Shown here: in pieces, positions 1 to 13,293 of the stretch
Layout: each line of letters begins with the position of its first letter
How positions within the stretch are numbered: the first letter of the stretch is position 1
Assembly: GCA_036852015.1 (NCBI GenBank)
Contig: JAANDG010000120.1
Coordinates: forward strand, 124,001 to 188,000
DNA length: 64,000 nucleotides
Reading direction: 5' to 3'
Source of the DNA: Pelodera strongyloides
Taxonomy: Eukaryota > Nematoda > Chromadorea > Rhabditida > Rhabditidae
Notes under the pieces: model-generated
Databases searched by the model: none
What the model saw: the letters and a program-made list of their open reading frames with translations, nothing else
What the model was told of the DNA's origin: nothing
Program-made: the position numbers and the translations under genes

Positions 1-105
1 CATTTGTACTGTATTGATAATCATGACAGTTAATATCCATGTTGATAAAAACCTTGTTGAAAATCATGTTTTTGCAGAGTGACTTTTCATTTTTGAAACT
101 TTTAG

Positions 106-379
106 ATCACAAGCGGTCAAGGACTCGCGAACACCCAGGCTCAAGCAGCTTACCTTCAACAATTGCAGCAGCTACATCAGCAGTATCTGGCAGTTTCCTC
201 GGGCGCTTCACAACAGTCCGGAGCAACTTTGTCAGTTCCACAGCAGGAAAGACGATCATCTCTTTCTGTTTCACCAATGCTGTCACAGGCATCGTCATCG
301 AATGGTATTGCTCAGCCGCAGAGCTTCGGTACCTTGCAGGCACAGCTTCAGTTGCAACTTATGCAGCAACAATTGTTGC

Positions 380-410
<31 letters not shown>

Positions 411-1325
411 GCCACACCAGCCGCAGCAACAACAGCAGCATAATCTATTGGAGCCTCCCACAACTACTTCAGCCCATCAGTTCTCCAGTGTGCTAAAGGT
501 TCCGACTCCCAGAATGGCTGCACACAGGTCTCCAATGAATTTACCGGTTAGTCCTACATTATATGTACTCTTTTTTTTGCATGAAGCGACTTTTCCTAGA
601 ATAGAGCATACGTTTTTTTCACCAAATCTCATTGATTTTTATATGAATTTTCCAAGTAGTTTTGAACGTTCACGTACATAGAATGACGTGATCATGATCT
701 CAGGTCACGACGACGCCGCAACATCCGACTCCCCCTCATCAGTCACCACAACCATCGGTGCCCCCATCGGATATCAGGTCGGATATCAGGTCGACGCCGC
801 CAGATCATACGAGATTGCATCATCCGACGCCAATCAAGGCAACTCAGTCGACATCGGCACCCTCTATCAGTGCCCTTGTCACTAACCATCCTGAAGCGAG
901 GTGAGAATTCTCACTGACAGCTTTGCTTCGAGACATGCACACTTGACCATGTAAATCGTTCTAGACCTTGTGACTTAAAATGGATTTAGGACACGGGAAC
1001 TATGCAAAGTGATCTAAAAATTCTCTCTGAAGGGTGATGCATGGCGTAAATATTCCCTATGACTTAACTTCGCACCTTTAGTGAGATATCCACGTCAAGA
1101 CATTAGCTATTTAGGTCCTATTTGGCGGCATTTGAACCCCAAATGCGCAACATGAACCCATTGGAGAGGGATGCGTTTGTGAAGCATGTTCTCACAACGT
1201 TAATTGGTTCGAGTCACCCAGCGATCAGCGCGGCACACCCTGTTATCAAGGTGGTTTATTTTCCGTTTGCCACATTTGTAAAATATTTGAGCTGTTTAAA
1301 AAGTGCTAAGGTTGTTTCCTTAGAT

Positions 1326-1404
<79 letters not shown>

Positions 1405-4400
1405 GATGCAGAGAGATCAGATTATAGACTAGCTATCACTCGAGAGAGAGAGAAGAGAGAGAAATAACAATTTTACCGAAAATCATCTAGTTACAGCTGA
1501 CTAAACCGACCGAGTTTGGACCGAATTCAAACGGTGCAGAACAGTCTGCCTCGAATGATATGAGCACGAGTGACACTGGTACCCAATCAACCATGAATGG
1601 ACAATCTGGTGAGTTTCAGTTTTGTACACACTGTTCGTGCTCAGCTGTGTTCGTCAATTTCCTCCAGCCTTTATCAGTTTTGATGTTTTATACTTGCAGC
1701 CGAATCGCAACAACCCGAACAGCGTGCTGCAAGCAATGGATCAGCGAGGGCACCTGGACTGGTACGCGTTTCTGAATTATGTAACCTTGTTGTGTGTTGC
1801 ACAGAATCTCGACCTTTTGTATAATAATGGTAGGAAAGATGTGTTCGTCTTATATTACTTTCCGCTTAAGATATTCAACGGCGAAGAGCTGAAACGCTGC
1901 CGCCGTCTGCAACACATGTACAGGGAAGCGAAGTCTTATATTGAAGGAATGCCGAGTTCACCAGCTCCTGGATCTCTCAGATTCGTAAGTACTTTGAGAA
2001 ATAGCACATATTGTTTACAACGCAATCCCGTTTCCTTTTCTATTGAATATTTAGATTGGCCTCATGGCGCGTGTTTTCTTTGGGCTGTGTGGCGCAGAGC
2101 GCAGTTTCAGTATAATGCATGAAATCATTTGTCCACTACATATCCGCTTGTGAAACAATGTGAAGTATCCGATTAATGTTGTTAGTTTACTTAACATTCC
2201 AGGATCCGCGGGGTGGAGCAACAATGGAGGGTGTTCTTGGTACTGTTCGTCGTTTCTTGCCATTAAAACAGAGCCTAGCAGCGCTCAGAAAGTTGTTCGA
2301 AAGTGGAGTGGATGTATCGGCTCCCGAGAGTAAGTTTTTGTTAACATTACGCTCTCGTTTTGTCACATTCTCTCAGTCGTCTCATTCTTTGCTTTGGATA
2401 AGGTTCTGCTCGTATTCTGCATTCTTGGAAAAAAAAGTTATTTATTGGTTCTTCTTCAGATTTCATCACTTTGGCCCCCGAACCATTTCACGCAGTAACT
2501 CTTCGAGCCCTGTTCCTTGCATCAATTACCAAACAACGCCTTGTTGATTCTTTGTGAGTTTTCTGCTCTTACACTTGTTGGGATGAAGCCTTGACTTTGG
2601 AGTGAACACGGAAAGCTGCTTTGTTTTCTGTAACTAAAAGTCACTGTTGGAAGATTTATTTTAGGAACCGAGCCTTCCCAGAGAAGATGGTCAGAAGCAC
2701 TGGTAAGTACACTGCTTTACGCCCAATTTCACCTCTCTTAACATGTTTTTGTGATTTCTTTCAAAAGAAGGTGCTAAATCATATAGATTTACAATTACTT
2801 CCAGACGACTTGACAATGGAGGAGCTGAGCATGTTGAACGTGTGCAACACTCTCGTGAAGAAGAATATGTTCATGCATTTGTGGTTGTCTTTTATCAGTG
2901 ATCGTCCTTCTTCCGAACGCCATTATTTGGTGGGTTATATATATCTCCTTGTTTTATAAACAGTTATAACATGATAACATTAACAACATAACATTTATTA
3001 CGACAACAAAGTATCGCGCAAGTTTTGACAATATAAGGCCACTAACAGCGAATAAATGGATAACAATAATAATAAAAAACAGGTGAAAATGAACTACAAA
3101 AACTAAAATATTTGTTTCAACAAATTTTCAGGAATAAAGCAGCATTTTTCTCAATCATAAGGGAAGTTCTATGCAAAAAGGAATGTCTACGAACGTTTTT
3201 AGTTACTCTAGGGATACATATTTTGACACGACCACGTCGAGAGGACAGAGTAGAATGTCTGAATTTGTACAATGAACGTAAGTGGGGGCCACATTTGCCA
3301 GCCAATATTTTTCTAAGCATTCTAGCGTCTGCCTTCTTACGACGATTTTCAAGCGTATCAAGCTTCAATAGAGAGTCCCTATCAGAGCTAGATGGTGTAT
3401 CATTGTAATTGAGCAATTGGGAACGCATAAAAATTCGTTTTGTAAACGTACGTTGGATCCGTTCTAGAGCTTGTTTATCCTTTTTCTTATATGGACTAAA
3501 CACAACTGAACCTGACTCCAGAATAGAACGTACGTAAAGAGAGTAAGCAAGAATCAAAAGGTTTGCCTTTCTAGTTTTCAGAGTGCGGAAGAGGGCAAAC
3601 ATTCTCTTTCTTGCTTGACCACACACATAAGCAACATGTCTAGAAAACGACAAATTTTCGGTCATAATAAAGCCCAAATCTTTGAGATGTGTTACCTTGT
3701 CAATAACGACTGCATTACAAATATAATCTACTTTTGGATTATTTGGGCCGATATACAACGCTTGACACTTGTGAGGGGCCAAAGGTAGCTGATTATCAAT
3801 TGACCAATCATGTACAAGATTTATGGCACTTTGAATTAAAATTCGGTCTGGAGGATCATTTATAGTGCTATAAACCTTAATATCATCTGCGTACATTACG
3901 AAGGAAACACCTAGGTTTCTTAGGGATGTCGCTAGATCGGAAGTAAATAATGAGAACAAAATAGGTCCTAAAACTGACCCTTGGGGCACACCACTATAAC
4001 AGTCTACGATATCTGATATAGCATCACCAATGCGAACAAACATTTTACGATCACTAAGCCAATTTTCAATCCATTTACAAATAAAAGGAGGAAACTGCAT
4101 ATTATGCAACTTTGCAAGAAGTTTCTTATGGGAAACCCGATCAAATGCTTTGGCAAAATCAAAATATATAATGTCCACTTGCTTTTTGTTTTCTATTGCA
4201 AGGGACCAATCATTCAGCGAACAAAGAACTGCCGTTTCTCTTGATCGGTTTTTCAAGAAACCATGTTGTTCCTCAGGAATAAGCTGATTACTGATAGAAA
4301 ATTCTAGTATATATTTCACAATAATTTTCTCAAAAATTCGACAAGGAAAACATGTAATACTTACAGGTCGAAAGTTATTAACTGAACAATTACTAGGACT

Positions 4401-7400
4401 ACCTTTCGGTAAAGGAATAACACCAGACCACTTCCAGAAGAATGGCACTTCACCAGTAAGAAGTGAACGATTACAAATAACTGACAGAGGGCTGGCAATA
4501 GCAGTGCTAATATTCTTCAAGAAATGCATCGGGAGACCATCTGGTGTTCGCGAAAAAGAGATCTTCCATTGGTCAATGAGCGACATAATTATGATAGGAG
4601 TTATCTCAACAGGGGGGAACGGAACATGAGGAGCAGTGAACACTGAAGCACCAGGATGAGATGTACCGTCATCAACAACAAAATTAGACTTAAAATAGTG
4701 TACCAAAGCGTTTGCTCTATCTTTATCAGATACGTGTATTCTGCTCGCTAAGTCAATAACTGCACGATTACTGGCAACAGAGCGCGACGTACCCGAAGAG
4801 ATATATTTGTAGAGCTGCTTTAGTTGGCCGGATAATTTTACGTTCTACATTACTATAATACTTTTCCGACTCTCTTTTCAACCGTTTGCTAACAAGCTTG
4901 TACTTTTCCTCGTGTCCGACACTACGATTCACCAACGTAAAGAGTTTCTTTTTGGCGTATCAAATTTTCTATATGTCGTGGAATTCTAATGCCACCAACT
5001 GAAACTTTCTTGAGAGGAATATGCTTGAACATTAGTTCGTGAACGAAGCATACGAAGTACTTGTACAACTCGTCAGCACTCGGGAAATAATGAAGCATAT
5101 AGGGCCAATCAATCATAGATAACGCTGCGGAGATAGACACATAGTCGGCCTTTCCAAAATCATAAGCCGATCTAATAATTGGCGAATCAACAGAAATACA
5201 GATGTCAAAGGACAGTAAAGAGTGATCACATTTAAAAGGTGGAGGTAAACATGATATTGCGTTTGGGATTATATCATCGGAGCTCAACACTAAGTCTAGA
5301 CAATGATTCTGCCGCGTATTAAAATGAACGTATTGCTTCCAATTGACTGATTGACAAAATTCTAGAAATAAACTAGGCCCAGCACCATTAGCCAAGTTTT
5401 GGTTCCAATTAATAGATGGCATGTTAAAATCGCCGGCAATTAAACATGGAAAGTCTACAGTGACAAACTGAGCAAGGTAATCAGTTAATGCTACCACATT
5501 TTCTAAATTACCACCGGGCTTGAAATATACGAGCACAATCCTAAGAGGCTGAGGAAAGTATATACATCAGTAATAAGGGCCTCAAACCACGGATCATTAA
5601 ACTGTGAAACAACATTATGAACAAGCTTAGATCTGAGCAAAATACCTACACCGCCACCAGTTGTGTGTATACGGTCTGTTCGTAATAAAGAATAACCTTT
5701 AATTTGCGAAATTATGCTTGAGTCACTATGAGAGTCGGATAACCAAGTTTCAGTTAACATAAAAACATCTGGGTTATGAGTGTCAAGAATGACCCTAATT
5801 TCTGGTAACTTCTTCCTTACAGACAAAATATTACTGTACATAAACTTTGAACACTTTCGATTTTCACTTAGGGAACCTAGATTCCGGCCAGGTTTGGGTG
5901 CTTATTGTTTGAAGAGGGTACGGTCCTCCTCACCGGTCGCCTGGCTTCAACGGTAAACTCCAAAAAGTTGGGGCTTTGCCGAATGAATACAGACTCCCCG
6001 CGGGATTCGCGGTCCCTCTTCTCGTGCTGCGCGTTCCTAAGGTTCAGTCCGCGCGTCGCCCTTTCTTCCACAGTCAACGACGGCCTGTTTTATTAACAGA
6101 AAAAGTCCATTATTATTATTATTTTATATCAGCGTATCACTCAGCAGTCATGTTTTTTTCTGTTTGTTTTTCATTGTTTTTTATTTAGATGTTCTGCCGC
6201 GACTTGGAGCGTTTCTTCGAATTGGCTGATGATGACATTGTGACGCCTGCTCGTATGGACGCGGGTTGTGGAAATTCTGAAGATGACAACACTGTGATAG
6301 CCGAACTGGAGAAGAAGCTGATTGACGTCCGCAAGGTGATATGCGTATTTTTTAGGCAGTAATTACTTACAATAATTAGAATAATTAGATAGGAGCGACT
6401 ATATCCTCACCATATCAAATGAACCACGTATGATGCGCATTGATAATGTTATTTTTATTTGACATTATGCTCGTTACTCGCTTGGCATACGAAAAAAAAT
6501 CACAACCGTATGTGTCAAATGCATATACATATGGCTGGTTGAAGGCCACGGCTTCTTATGTGAACCAATTGGCAGATGATGGATGTAATTTAATGCTTTA
6601 ACTTGTGTTCTAATTACATTGTTCAGGATCCTTGGAGAGGCACTTCTACTGAAGGACTTGAACTGGTCACGTGCAGTCTTCAACAGCTCAAGTTCCTCCT
6701 GGAGACAATGCGCATGGTTTACGATACGAACTTCCCGGCCCCTGACAGTACGGTTTATTCAAGTTCCCAAAAGTTATTACCATGTCTGCCCATGTTAAAA
6801 TTTATGAATCTTTTTAGATATTTTGGATGCTAATGGTAAAAGGGGAATTATTTTCCGGTGTATCTACTTTTTGGTTTACTGATTTATTTTTAGGTTGGCC
6901 GCGTCCAGTACCAGTTCCTTTCACTGGTCGTCTTGCCAAGGCAATACTTACTTGCTACAGTCTGAAGAAGAAAATCTGTCAATCAGTGTAAGTTTGATTG
7001 TTAATTGCGGCGACTTCATAATACCGTGCAATCCTTATTCAGGTTCAGTGAGTTGAATGTCGACAAATTCGCCGACTGTCTAGAGAGGCTGGTCCTTGAA
7101 CGGAATATGTATTCATTGATAATGTTCCTGACAATTGGCAGAACCCATTTACTCCGCGGGCCATGTTAGGTCAATCTCCATTCAAACTTCTGAAATGCTT
7201 AGCTTTTATTGCAGGCGTGCTTCTGTGAACGGAGGTTCGAATGGCCAATCGTCGGAAATTGGTAAGCATCTCTACATTCTGAACACTGACGAAGTGTACA
7301 AGTTACTGCTATAAGTTATCCGAGAAGAGTTTTCCCAGAAATGTCAATTTGTTTTCATACGTATTCCCGGGATTCTTTCATAGGAGATGGTCGACTTTAT

Positions 7401-10400
7401 TAAGTATTCATTCTTGCAGGTATTTCTCAACAGGAGATCGCTCTTTTAAAAGATCAATTCTTCGTGTACAAAAAGGCAATTCTGATGCACATTTGGAGAA
7501 ACTACGTAGTGGACGAGTTTACGCTGGACAAAATGTACCAGGTGCTAAATTACTATCAAACGTCAATTATAATAATAATTTATTTCTAGGTAGAAATTTG
7601 AACTCATTTTGGCAATAGATGACAAGTTCAATGAGAAAATCTAATAAAGGGACACAATACTAAAACCACTAAATATTTCATAGTAGGAGTAATTTAGCGA
7701 ATAAAATAGGGTAAGACAACTTAACGCTTGTGCGGAATTGATATAGTACAGTGTTCAATTATTATGGTTACTTGCTGTTCTTGGACTCTTCGTAATATAT
7801 GTAAAGCGATAGATGGGTGCAATGTACAAAAGTTAATCAGGAGGAAACAACATTGGTTCTTTATTTTAAAACGATGGTGATCATTTAGTATTGTTTTCAG
7901 ACGTTCGCGAACTGTGTCGAGACGCTGTTTGGCATTGAAGATTCCATGGAAACTGGGATGCAACCGGATGGACATCGCTATAATTTTCTTCAGCACTGCT
8001 CTTCAAATGCGAGTGTGAACGCTGCTCTCGGAATACGCACGACCACTGATCTGGAGGTACCTTCCAAGGTTCGTCGATGGTGTTCAATGAATGAAAGACA
8101 GAATAATAAGATTTCAATCGGTAAAAATAAAACCAACACATAATCGTTGTGCAGCTATTCCGGCAGTAGCTTTTGAGGATTGCGATACAGTTTTATGTTA
8201 AAAGCGTGACGCTTACTTTCCCTGTCACCTCTTTCTGAGTGAGCCGTATATTGGCAATAGTGCTTAACTGCTCGTATCAACTTATCGTTTATAAATTCCC
8301 AAATACGCCAGCACATGCTATTTGAGTTTCCCGACACCGAATGTGCTCTTGCCCCGCCTCCTACGCTTTTGCATGCAAAGTCTTGTTCTTCTCGGGTTGG
8401 TAGCTTGTTCAAAATGAATATGTTGTCTTGTTTAAATTCAAAGTTCTTTTGGATTAGTATTTGTGATGGTAATTACATCTTCCAAAACGCCAGGGTTATT
8501 TGTAGGTGTGGAAGGGCAACATGCATTTGTTTTATCTCTGATTAGGGTACAAAATATGAGGGTTTGTGTGTTGATACACGGGTGTTCAAAGTACGGTGTT
8601 AGTGGTGGTGTTGCTTAAATGGCGCCCTTTTTAGTTAAATCGGCACGCGCACGTGTCATCTTCCGATGCTCCCCCGGTGCTGGAGTACGCCAACACGCCT
8701 GATCATAGATTAGGCTCCGAACAGCAGCTCACCCACGCAATGCCCGCGCTTTCCCCGGTTGGTGCCCCCGTCCGTCCCTGTCGCACATCGGTCCATGTTT
8801 CTCACTCGCCATTTCACTCACAACGTTTGCTTTCCAGAGCATCCTTTAATTGGCACTCCAAGAAAGCGTCATCACTGATTGTTTGCGGCAACCGTTTTCA
8901 ACACATTTTTGTACAGATGACTAAACTAGCTAAATGTTGCTTGTTTTCAATCTGCCTAGCACATTAGTTAAACGTCTGACATTTATTGATTAAACAACAA
9001 CTTAAATTTCACGTTAACTATTGCGATGGTGATAGCTCTTCAAACAAATCAGCAAACGATTTGATGAACCAGTATCATCGCGCATTACATTGCGAATGGA
9101 CAAGGACCAATGCAATAAATAAAATGTGATTTCGTTTAACACTAACACCAACCTTTGTCCTCCAAATAAAATATTAAAGGGAACTACAAACACCTTAGCT
9201 GATATTACCGTCTATTTTTGCATTTTGGGCGGTGCAAGTTATGGATGCATTTAAAAGTTTTTCTTCTATAAGGAGGCATAATCAAGACACACATAAGACA
9301 ATAGTGTGCTAAGTGATCATAAGCTATCCATATCCACGAGTATTCCCCCTACAAGCACACCATATTCTGTTGCATGTTTCCTTCAGTGTTTACAAACAAC
9401 CATCACATTCGTGGATCAAACCATGCATGAGCATTGTTTAGGCTCATTTGTTTAAACAAATGTTATCACTTATATAATTTCTGCCTACATAACAACTAAT
9501 TGCCATCGACGTAAATTCGTCAAAATTGTTTTTGAAATGTGTTTTAGTCGAAACAAGCTGCCCATCGACCACCGCAGGGCATACGTGCACTCTCGGAAAA
9601 GTGTGTTTTGGTCTTGCCTTTGGCCTCTAACTACAACCATTATTGTGTTTTGGTTACAGGCGCCGTTCAAGTTGTTGCACCCGGGAGATTGCTCAAATCC
9701 CCATACCCCAAGGTGCCCTTCACAAAGCACAGTCCTCTCATCAGTTGATTGCTCAAAGATGGTCCAACTGCCTCCGCATATTGATGCAGCGTTTAATGCA
9801 CAGAGCATTCCAGCATCGGAAGCTGAGGTACGTTGCTATGATTGTTATTAATACTGCAACCTTTTATTTATCACTCATATTTCGTGACTGTTTTCCACTT
9901 TTGCTTGGTGTGGGATATTTGCCACCCTTGTATTGATTTTGTAACTTAACGTCATTTAGACTGTGAAAAGCAACATGATCAGTTTTGTGAATGACTTGGA
10001 AAAGGACACTGCCACTTATTTGGCGCTTCGATCGAGAAGAGAGGCTGTATTGAGGGAAAAGAGGAGAATCCTACTTGACCTGCAGAATCAACGGTGAGTC
10101 TTCACATTCATTAGTAACACATGTTTTAATAACACAGAAAAGGGGGAGAGTTTTTGATAAACAAACTGACTGTAACTTAAAATGTATGACGCGTTTTTTT
10201 ACTTCCTAATTAATACACACATTCAGCTAAATACTAATTATATAACACATGGGAGTTATTTAAAACACGCGATGTGCAAATCAATTGTACTCTCTATTAC
10301 AGTGAACAATTCACACGAACACTATTTAGATTTTAAATGAAAAATTGGGTTTTTGGTCGATCGGGGGTCGAACCCGGGCTATCCGGTCCATTGCTTCCCC

Positions 10401-13293
10401 TTGTTAGCGCGCGGCGCTAACTTAGGAGGCGCTTTCATCCGTGGTCCTCGTTTCCCCGTTTTGCCATTCCACCCCCGGCATCCACCACCCATAGTCATTA
10501 CACCGTCTTTCAATAAAAAAAAAGAAAAAAGCGCACTTATATCTCGTGAGCCTCCTCCTTTAACTCGCATGCGAATGAAAGTTGGTGCCGGTAGCGTAAT
10601 AGTAAACGCATTGGCCCAGAAAAGATGCTCTAATTTTTCATTTGCAATCTAAATTCGTTAAGTTTGGCTATGAGCGATCTTAATGCTCCTAGTGCAAATG
10701 GCACAAACATTTGAATCACGAGCACTATTAATATTAAGTATGCTAATCAATATTAATTAATTAAATTTACAATCGAAAAATGTTTTATTTAGTGTTTCTT
10801 CTGAGTATGAACAACTGGTGCAGCAGAAGAACTTCCAACTAACCTCACTGGATGAACGAATTGATACGATGGAAAAGGAGAATCCATCTCTCATTCCTCT
10901 ATTCAGTGACAAAAATGGGGAAACGGTGTGTTTATGCGTACTTGTCTGCCATGGATGTTTTTCTTCGGTCTGTTCTTAATATAGAGAAATAGGCAAAAAA
11001 AATCTCTATCCAATAAATTCAATAACGAATACGGTGTGTTACCCTGTTTTTTTTTTTTTTGTACATTGGTGCGATTATTTTAGGTGTTCTTTTAGATAAA
11101 CTATGCACCTGCTCGCCGTTCGTATAGTTATTTCTTCGTCCATATATTTCCCTTTTCAGTCTGGAGCCAACGGACTTGAAACCCTGAGCCGTGTTGATAC
11201 GACCCGTGAGGCTCTGCTCTGCAAGCTGGACACCCTTGTTAGTGTTGTCGACGCTGGCCTCGGCCAGTTCAAGCAGGTAACTTTTTCGTTTTCCTTTCTC
11301 ACATAGATTTAGCGAATGCTCACCATAAAAAGGAAACGTATTAGTAGTCTTTCCAGGCAATGTTTTTGCAATTGCTATGTAAATGTACCTTAAACAAGAT
11401 AATGAATTAACCATCGGGCATCCAATAATGCAAGAATATGTAAATTGTGATAAATGTTTAGGAAAATGTGGAAACCTTCCGTATGCTAATTTTGGAACCG
11501 CTAAAGGCATTCAAGTATGACAAGACGAACAGTATGCAACAACACAGACGCCTGCTGCTCATACGATTTGTAGGTTTCATCAATAATTTGTATTTATAAA
11601 GGTTTAATGTATTTGTAATCAATGCTCATATGTTATGGTCATGTGTTTTTTATAACATGCTCATTGATGTCTTGTCAATCATATTGGTTATCAACTGTTA
11701 ATCATTTAGGTTGATTTGATGAAGGGCGACTCTCGGCTGAAAGAGCTTAATGTTCACACAAGACAGAGAATTGCCATCGCAGTTTGTGTGACAAACCCTG
11801 ACGTGCTGCAAGGACTCATTCCGTCCAAGGTGAACAAAGCAATTTTATTTTTATTTATAAGTACTGGTTTTGTTCGAATAATATTTCTGAGCTGTTTGAA
11901 TACACGTCACCGTTGTACACGTCAACTGAAACCGCAACAGAAACCTCAGCACCACTAATACCGTAGCGGTTGAATGGGTCGCAGTCTCCAAATTAGCCTG
12001 TTTGCTTCAATGATTGGTCAATATTAAAAGGCACCTAGGGAATTCTTTACCAATGGCAGTTTACTCAAAATTTAACCCAGGGAACGAAATCACTCCGGTT
12101 TGGATTTGTCAGGTTACAGTAAAACGCCTAAAAAGTGGAATAGTGGAGCGCTCAAAAAGCTGCTTATTTTCGAAAAACCAGCTCTCAAACGGGAGCGTTT
12201 TTACTCTGTATTGCTATCGTTGGCAACTGGTAAAATTCATGTTGCGATTTAATTTCTTTATACGGTACCGGAACAAATCCCAACCACAGTGATTGCTTTC
12301 CCTGTGTTTAATTTTCAGTAAATTGCCGTTAGTAAGGTATTTTCTATCTTTTTATGTTTATTTATTAATAATTGAAGTAAAAAGTCGAGTTTGCAGTTAC
12401 GCAGGCCCTTTAAGAGAATTGATCGCATTAAGCATGCCCAGGTTGTAGCCGCTTTGTTAGTGTATTTGAAAGTTATGAATTCATTAGAATCGTATTTTGT
12501 TGGCATTTTCCAAGCGTAATAGTTCGTCTGTTTCAGCTCTTCCGCGATATTGAAATCACAATGGATATGCTTTTGAATTTCATGGGGAATCTGCCAACGA
12601 TGATCGACTGTGACAAATTGCGCAAGGAGCTCAATTTGGTTAGCCAACTCATGCTGGACGATGAGGATCTACAGGTGAGAGACAAGGAGATTATGAATGT
12701 GTTGGTCTGTGGGTGACAGCCCTCCAACAGAGAACATAATGGAGTGCATTTATGAATACATGTATTTGTGATTCATTCAGGAACGCATCAAAGTCCTCAC
12801 CCTCAAACTTCACAATGAAGATTTGGGTCTCCTTGCACACTCGGAAGCCATCAAGTACCAAGAAAAGAAGAACAGGAAGATGGAAAGGCGAGCAGCCATG
12901 GCTAATTGCGATGCTCTGGCAAACACCGAATCATCGCAGCTTGAACCGCCTCAAGGTAGCTTGCTCGGCGCTTTTTTGCATGGCAGCCTTCGTTCGACAC
13001 AGCTACCGCTTTAAATTTAACATCTGACATTTTAGCCAACCCAACATACACCTAGTGGGCGAAACATAATCGCAAGACATAGCAGTGAGAGCCTGGCTAC
13101 CGAATTGGTAGTGGTGCTATAACTTATGTTAGTTTATCACTGTTGGATTTGAATTCAATAGGTTGCCTTTTTAGTGAGAGGCCCAGTTCAATCCTCTCCG
13201 GCGCCTACTGAAAGGTACGAGGATGGAAGTGGAGGTGTGGACTCCAGGCCGGGAACAGCTGCGAGCGATGGATCACATATAGATGTAGAGTGA
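106..13293 (+). CDS. Large polyglutamine-rich protein, 3' part of gene, function unknown
   Basis: I do not recognise this protein. Exons read: 106-546, 704-900, 1115-1250, 1497-1608, 1700-1761, 1871-1984, 2203-2329, 2460-2553, 2665-2702, 2805-2929, 6189-6335, 6627-6747, 6818-6835, 6894-6987, 7043-7164, 7235 (or 7215)-7261, 7420-7541, 7901-8056, 8635-8880 (weak), 9660-9827, 9960-10093, 10793-10925, 11160-11276, 11462-11569, 11710-11829, 12537-12674, 12781-12955, 13175-13293. About 1,235 codons lie in the window; the 5' end is missing. The first exon is Gln-rich with an uninterrupted CAA run, then a Pro/Thr/Ser linker. The middle is helical and has two related blocks, starting DPRGGATMEG (2203) and DPWRGTSTEG (6627). 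The C-terminal third (9960-12955) is charged and coiled-coil-like, ending in a Ser/Gly-rich tail. The composition could suit a scaffold or nuclear regulator, but that is inference. The 7164/7235 junction is unsettled. Confidence 0.75.
1328..1466. repeat. GA microsatellite
   Basis: Long runs of GA dinucleotide, interrupted once by about 40 bases of other sequence. It lies in the intron between the exons ending at 1250 and starting at 1497, so it does not touch coding sequence. A read-through open frame of Arg/Glu repeats over it is an artefact. Confidence 0.9.
3117..4706 (-). CDS. LINE reverse transcriptase, open but 5'-truncated
   Basis: An uninterrupted 529-codon frame with the reverse transcriptase motif order of a LINE: NNFRPVS, then EEQHGF, then the catalytic DFAKAFDRV, then GVPQGSVLGPILF and the active-site YADD, then a thumb and C-terminal basic region. 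It would copy the element RNA at the nicked target. The stop is followed by a short AT-rich 3' region. The reading frame should continue upstream into the endonuclease but does so only after frame disruptions between 4706 and 4922, so autonomous activity is unlikely. The intact RT frame suggests insertion was not ancient. Confidence 0.85.
   Translation of the reverse strand: MVHYFKSNFVVDDGTSHPGASVFTAPHVPFPPVEITPIIIMSLIDQWKISFSRTPDGLPMHFLKNISTAIASPLSVICNRSLLTGEVPFFWKWSGVIPLPKGSPSNCSVNNFRPVSITCFPCRIFEKIIVKYILEFSISNQLIPEEQHGFLKNRSRETAVLCSLNDWSLAIENKKQVDIIYFDFAKAFDRVSHKKLLAKLHNMQFPPFICKWIENWLSDRKMFVRIGDAISDIVDCYSGVPQGSVLGPILFSLFTSDLATSLRNLGVSFVMYADDIKVYSTINDPPDRILIQSAINLVHDWSIDNQLPLAPHKCQALYIGPNNPKVDYICNAVVIDKVTHLKDLGFIMTENLSFSRHVAYVCGQARKRMFALFRTLKTRKANLLILAYSLYVRSILESGSVVFSPYKKKDKQALERIQRTFTKRIFMRSQLLNYNDTPSSSDRDSLLKLDTLENRRKKADARMLRKILAGKCGPHLRSLYKFRHSTLSSRRGRVKICIPRVTKNVRRHSFLHRTSLMIEKNAALFLKIC
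4922..5841 (-). pseudogene. Frameshifted LINE endonuclease domain
   Basis: Two overlapping minus-strand frames, 5841-5503 and 5536-4922, together give an apurinic/apyrimidinic-like endonuclease. The first carries the LTETWL block and a GGGVGILLRS block; the second carries AGDFNMPSINW and a late CDHSLLSFDI block with the catalytic Asp-His pair. A frameshift near 5530 separates them. This order matches the N-terminal endonuclease of jockey/CR1 LINEs. Confidence 0.82.
10335..10643. mobile_element. Short foldback element with tRNA-like B box
   Basis: A perfect 12-base inverted repeat (AAATGAAAAATT at 10335-10346, complement at 10632-10643) bounds about 310 bases in an intron of the polyQ gene. 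Inside are a B-box-like GGGTCGAACCC (near 10366), GC-rich sequence and an A-rich run near 10512-10530. It could be a MITE, or a tRNA-derived SINE. No flanking target duplication was clear. Confidence 0.45.

Larger units (their letters stand above)
3117..5841 (-). mobile_element. Degenerate non-LTR retrotransposon (LINE), antisense in intron
   Basis: An endonuclease region (5841-4922) and a reverse transcriptase region (4706-3117) are read on the minus strand in the order typical of jockey/CR1-superfamily LINEs. The element sits in the 3.26-kb intron 2930-6188 of the polyQ gene, opposite to the host gene. The endonuclease part is in two frames overlapping near 5503-5536, and no frame is open across 4706-4922, so this copy is broken. 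Its 3' side ends near an AT-rich repeat around 3060-3080. The true 5' end is unclear; sequence up to about 6080 may belong to it. The clade (CR1/Sam-like versus jockey) is not settled. Confidence 0.88.

Noticed and set aside
1122..1406. Open frame running into Arg/Glu repeats
   Set aside because: The first part is a real exon (1115-1250); the rest is GA microsatellite read through in an intron.
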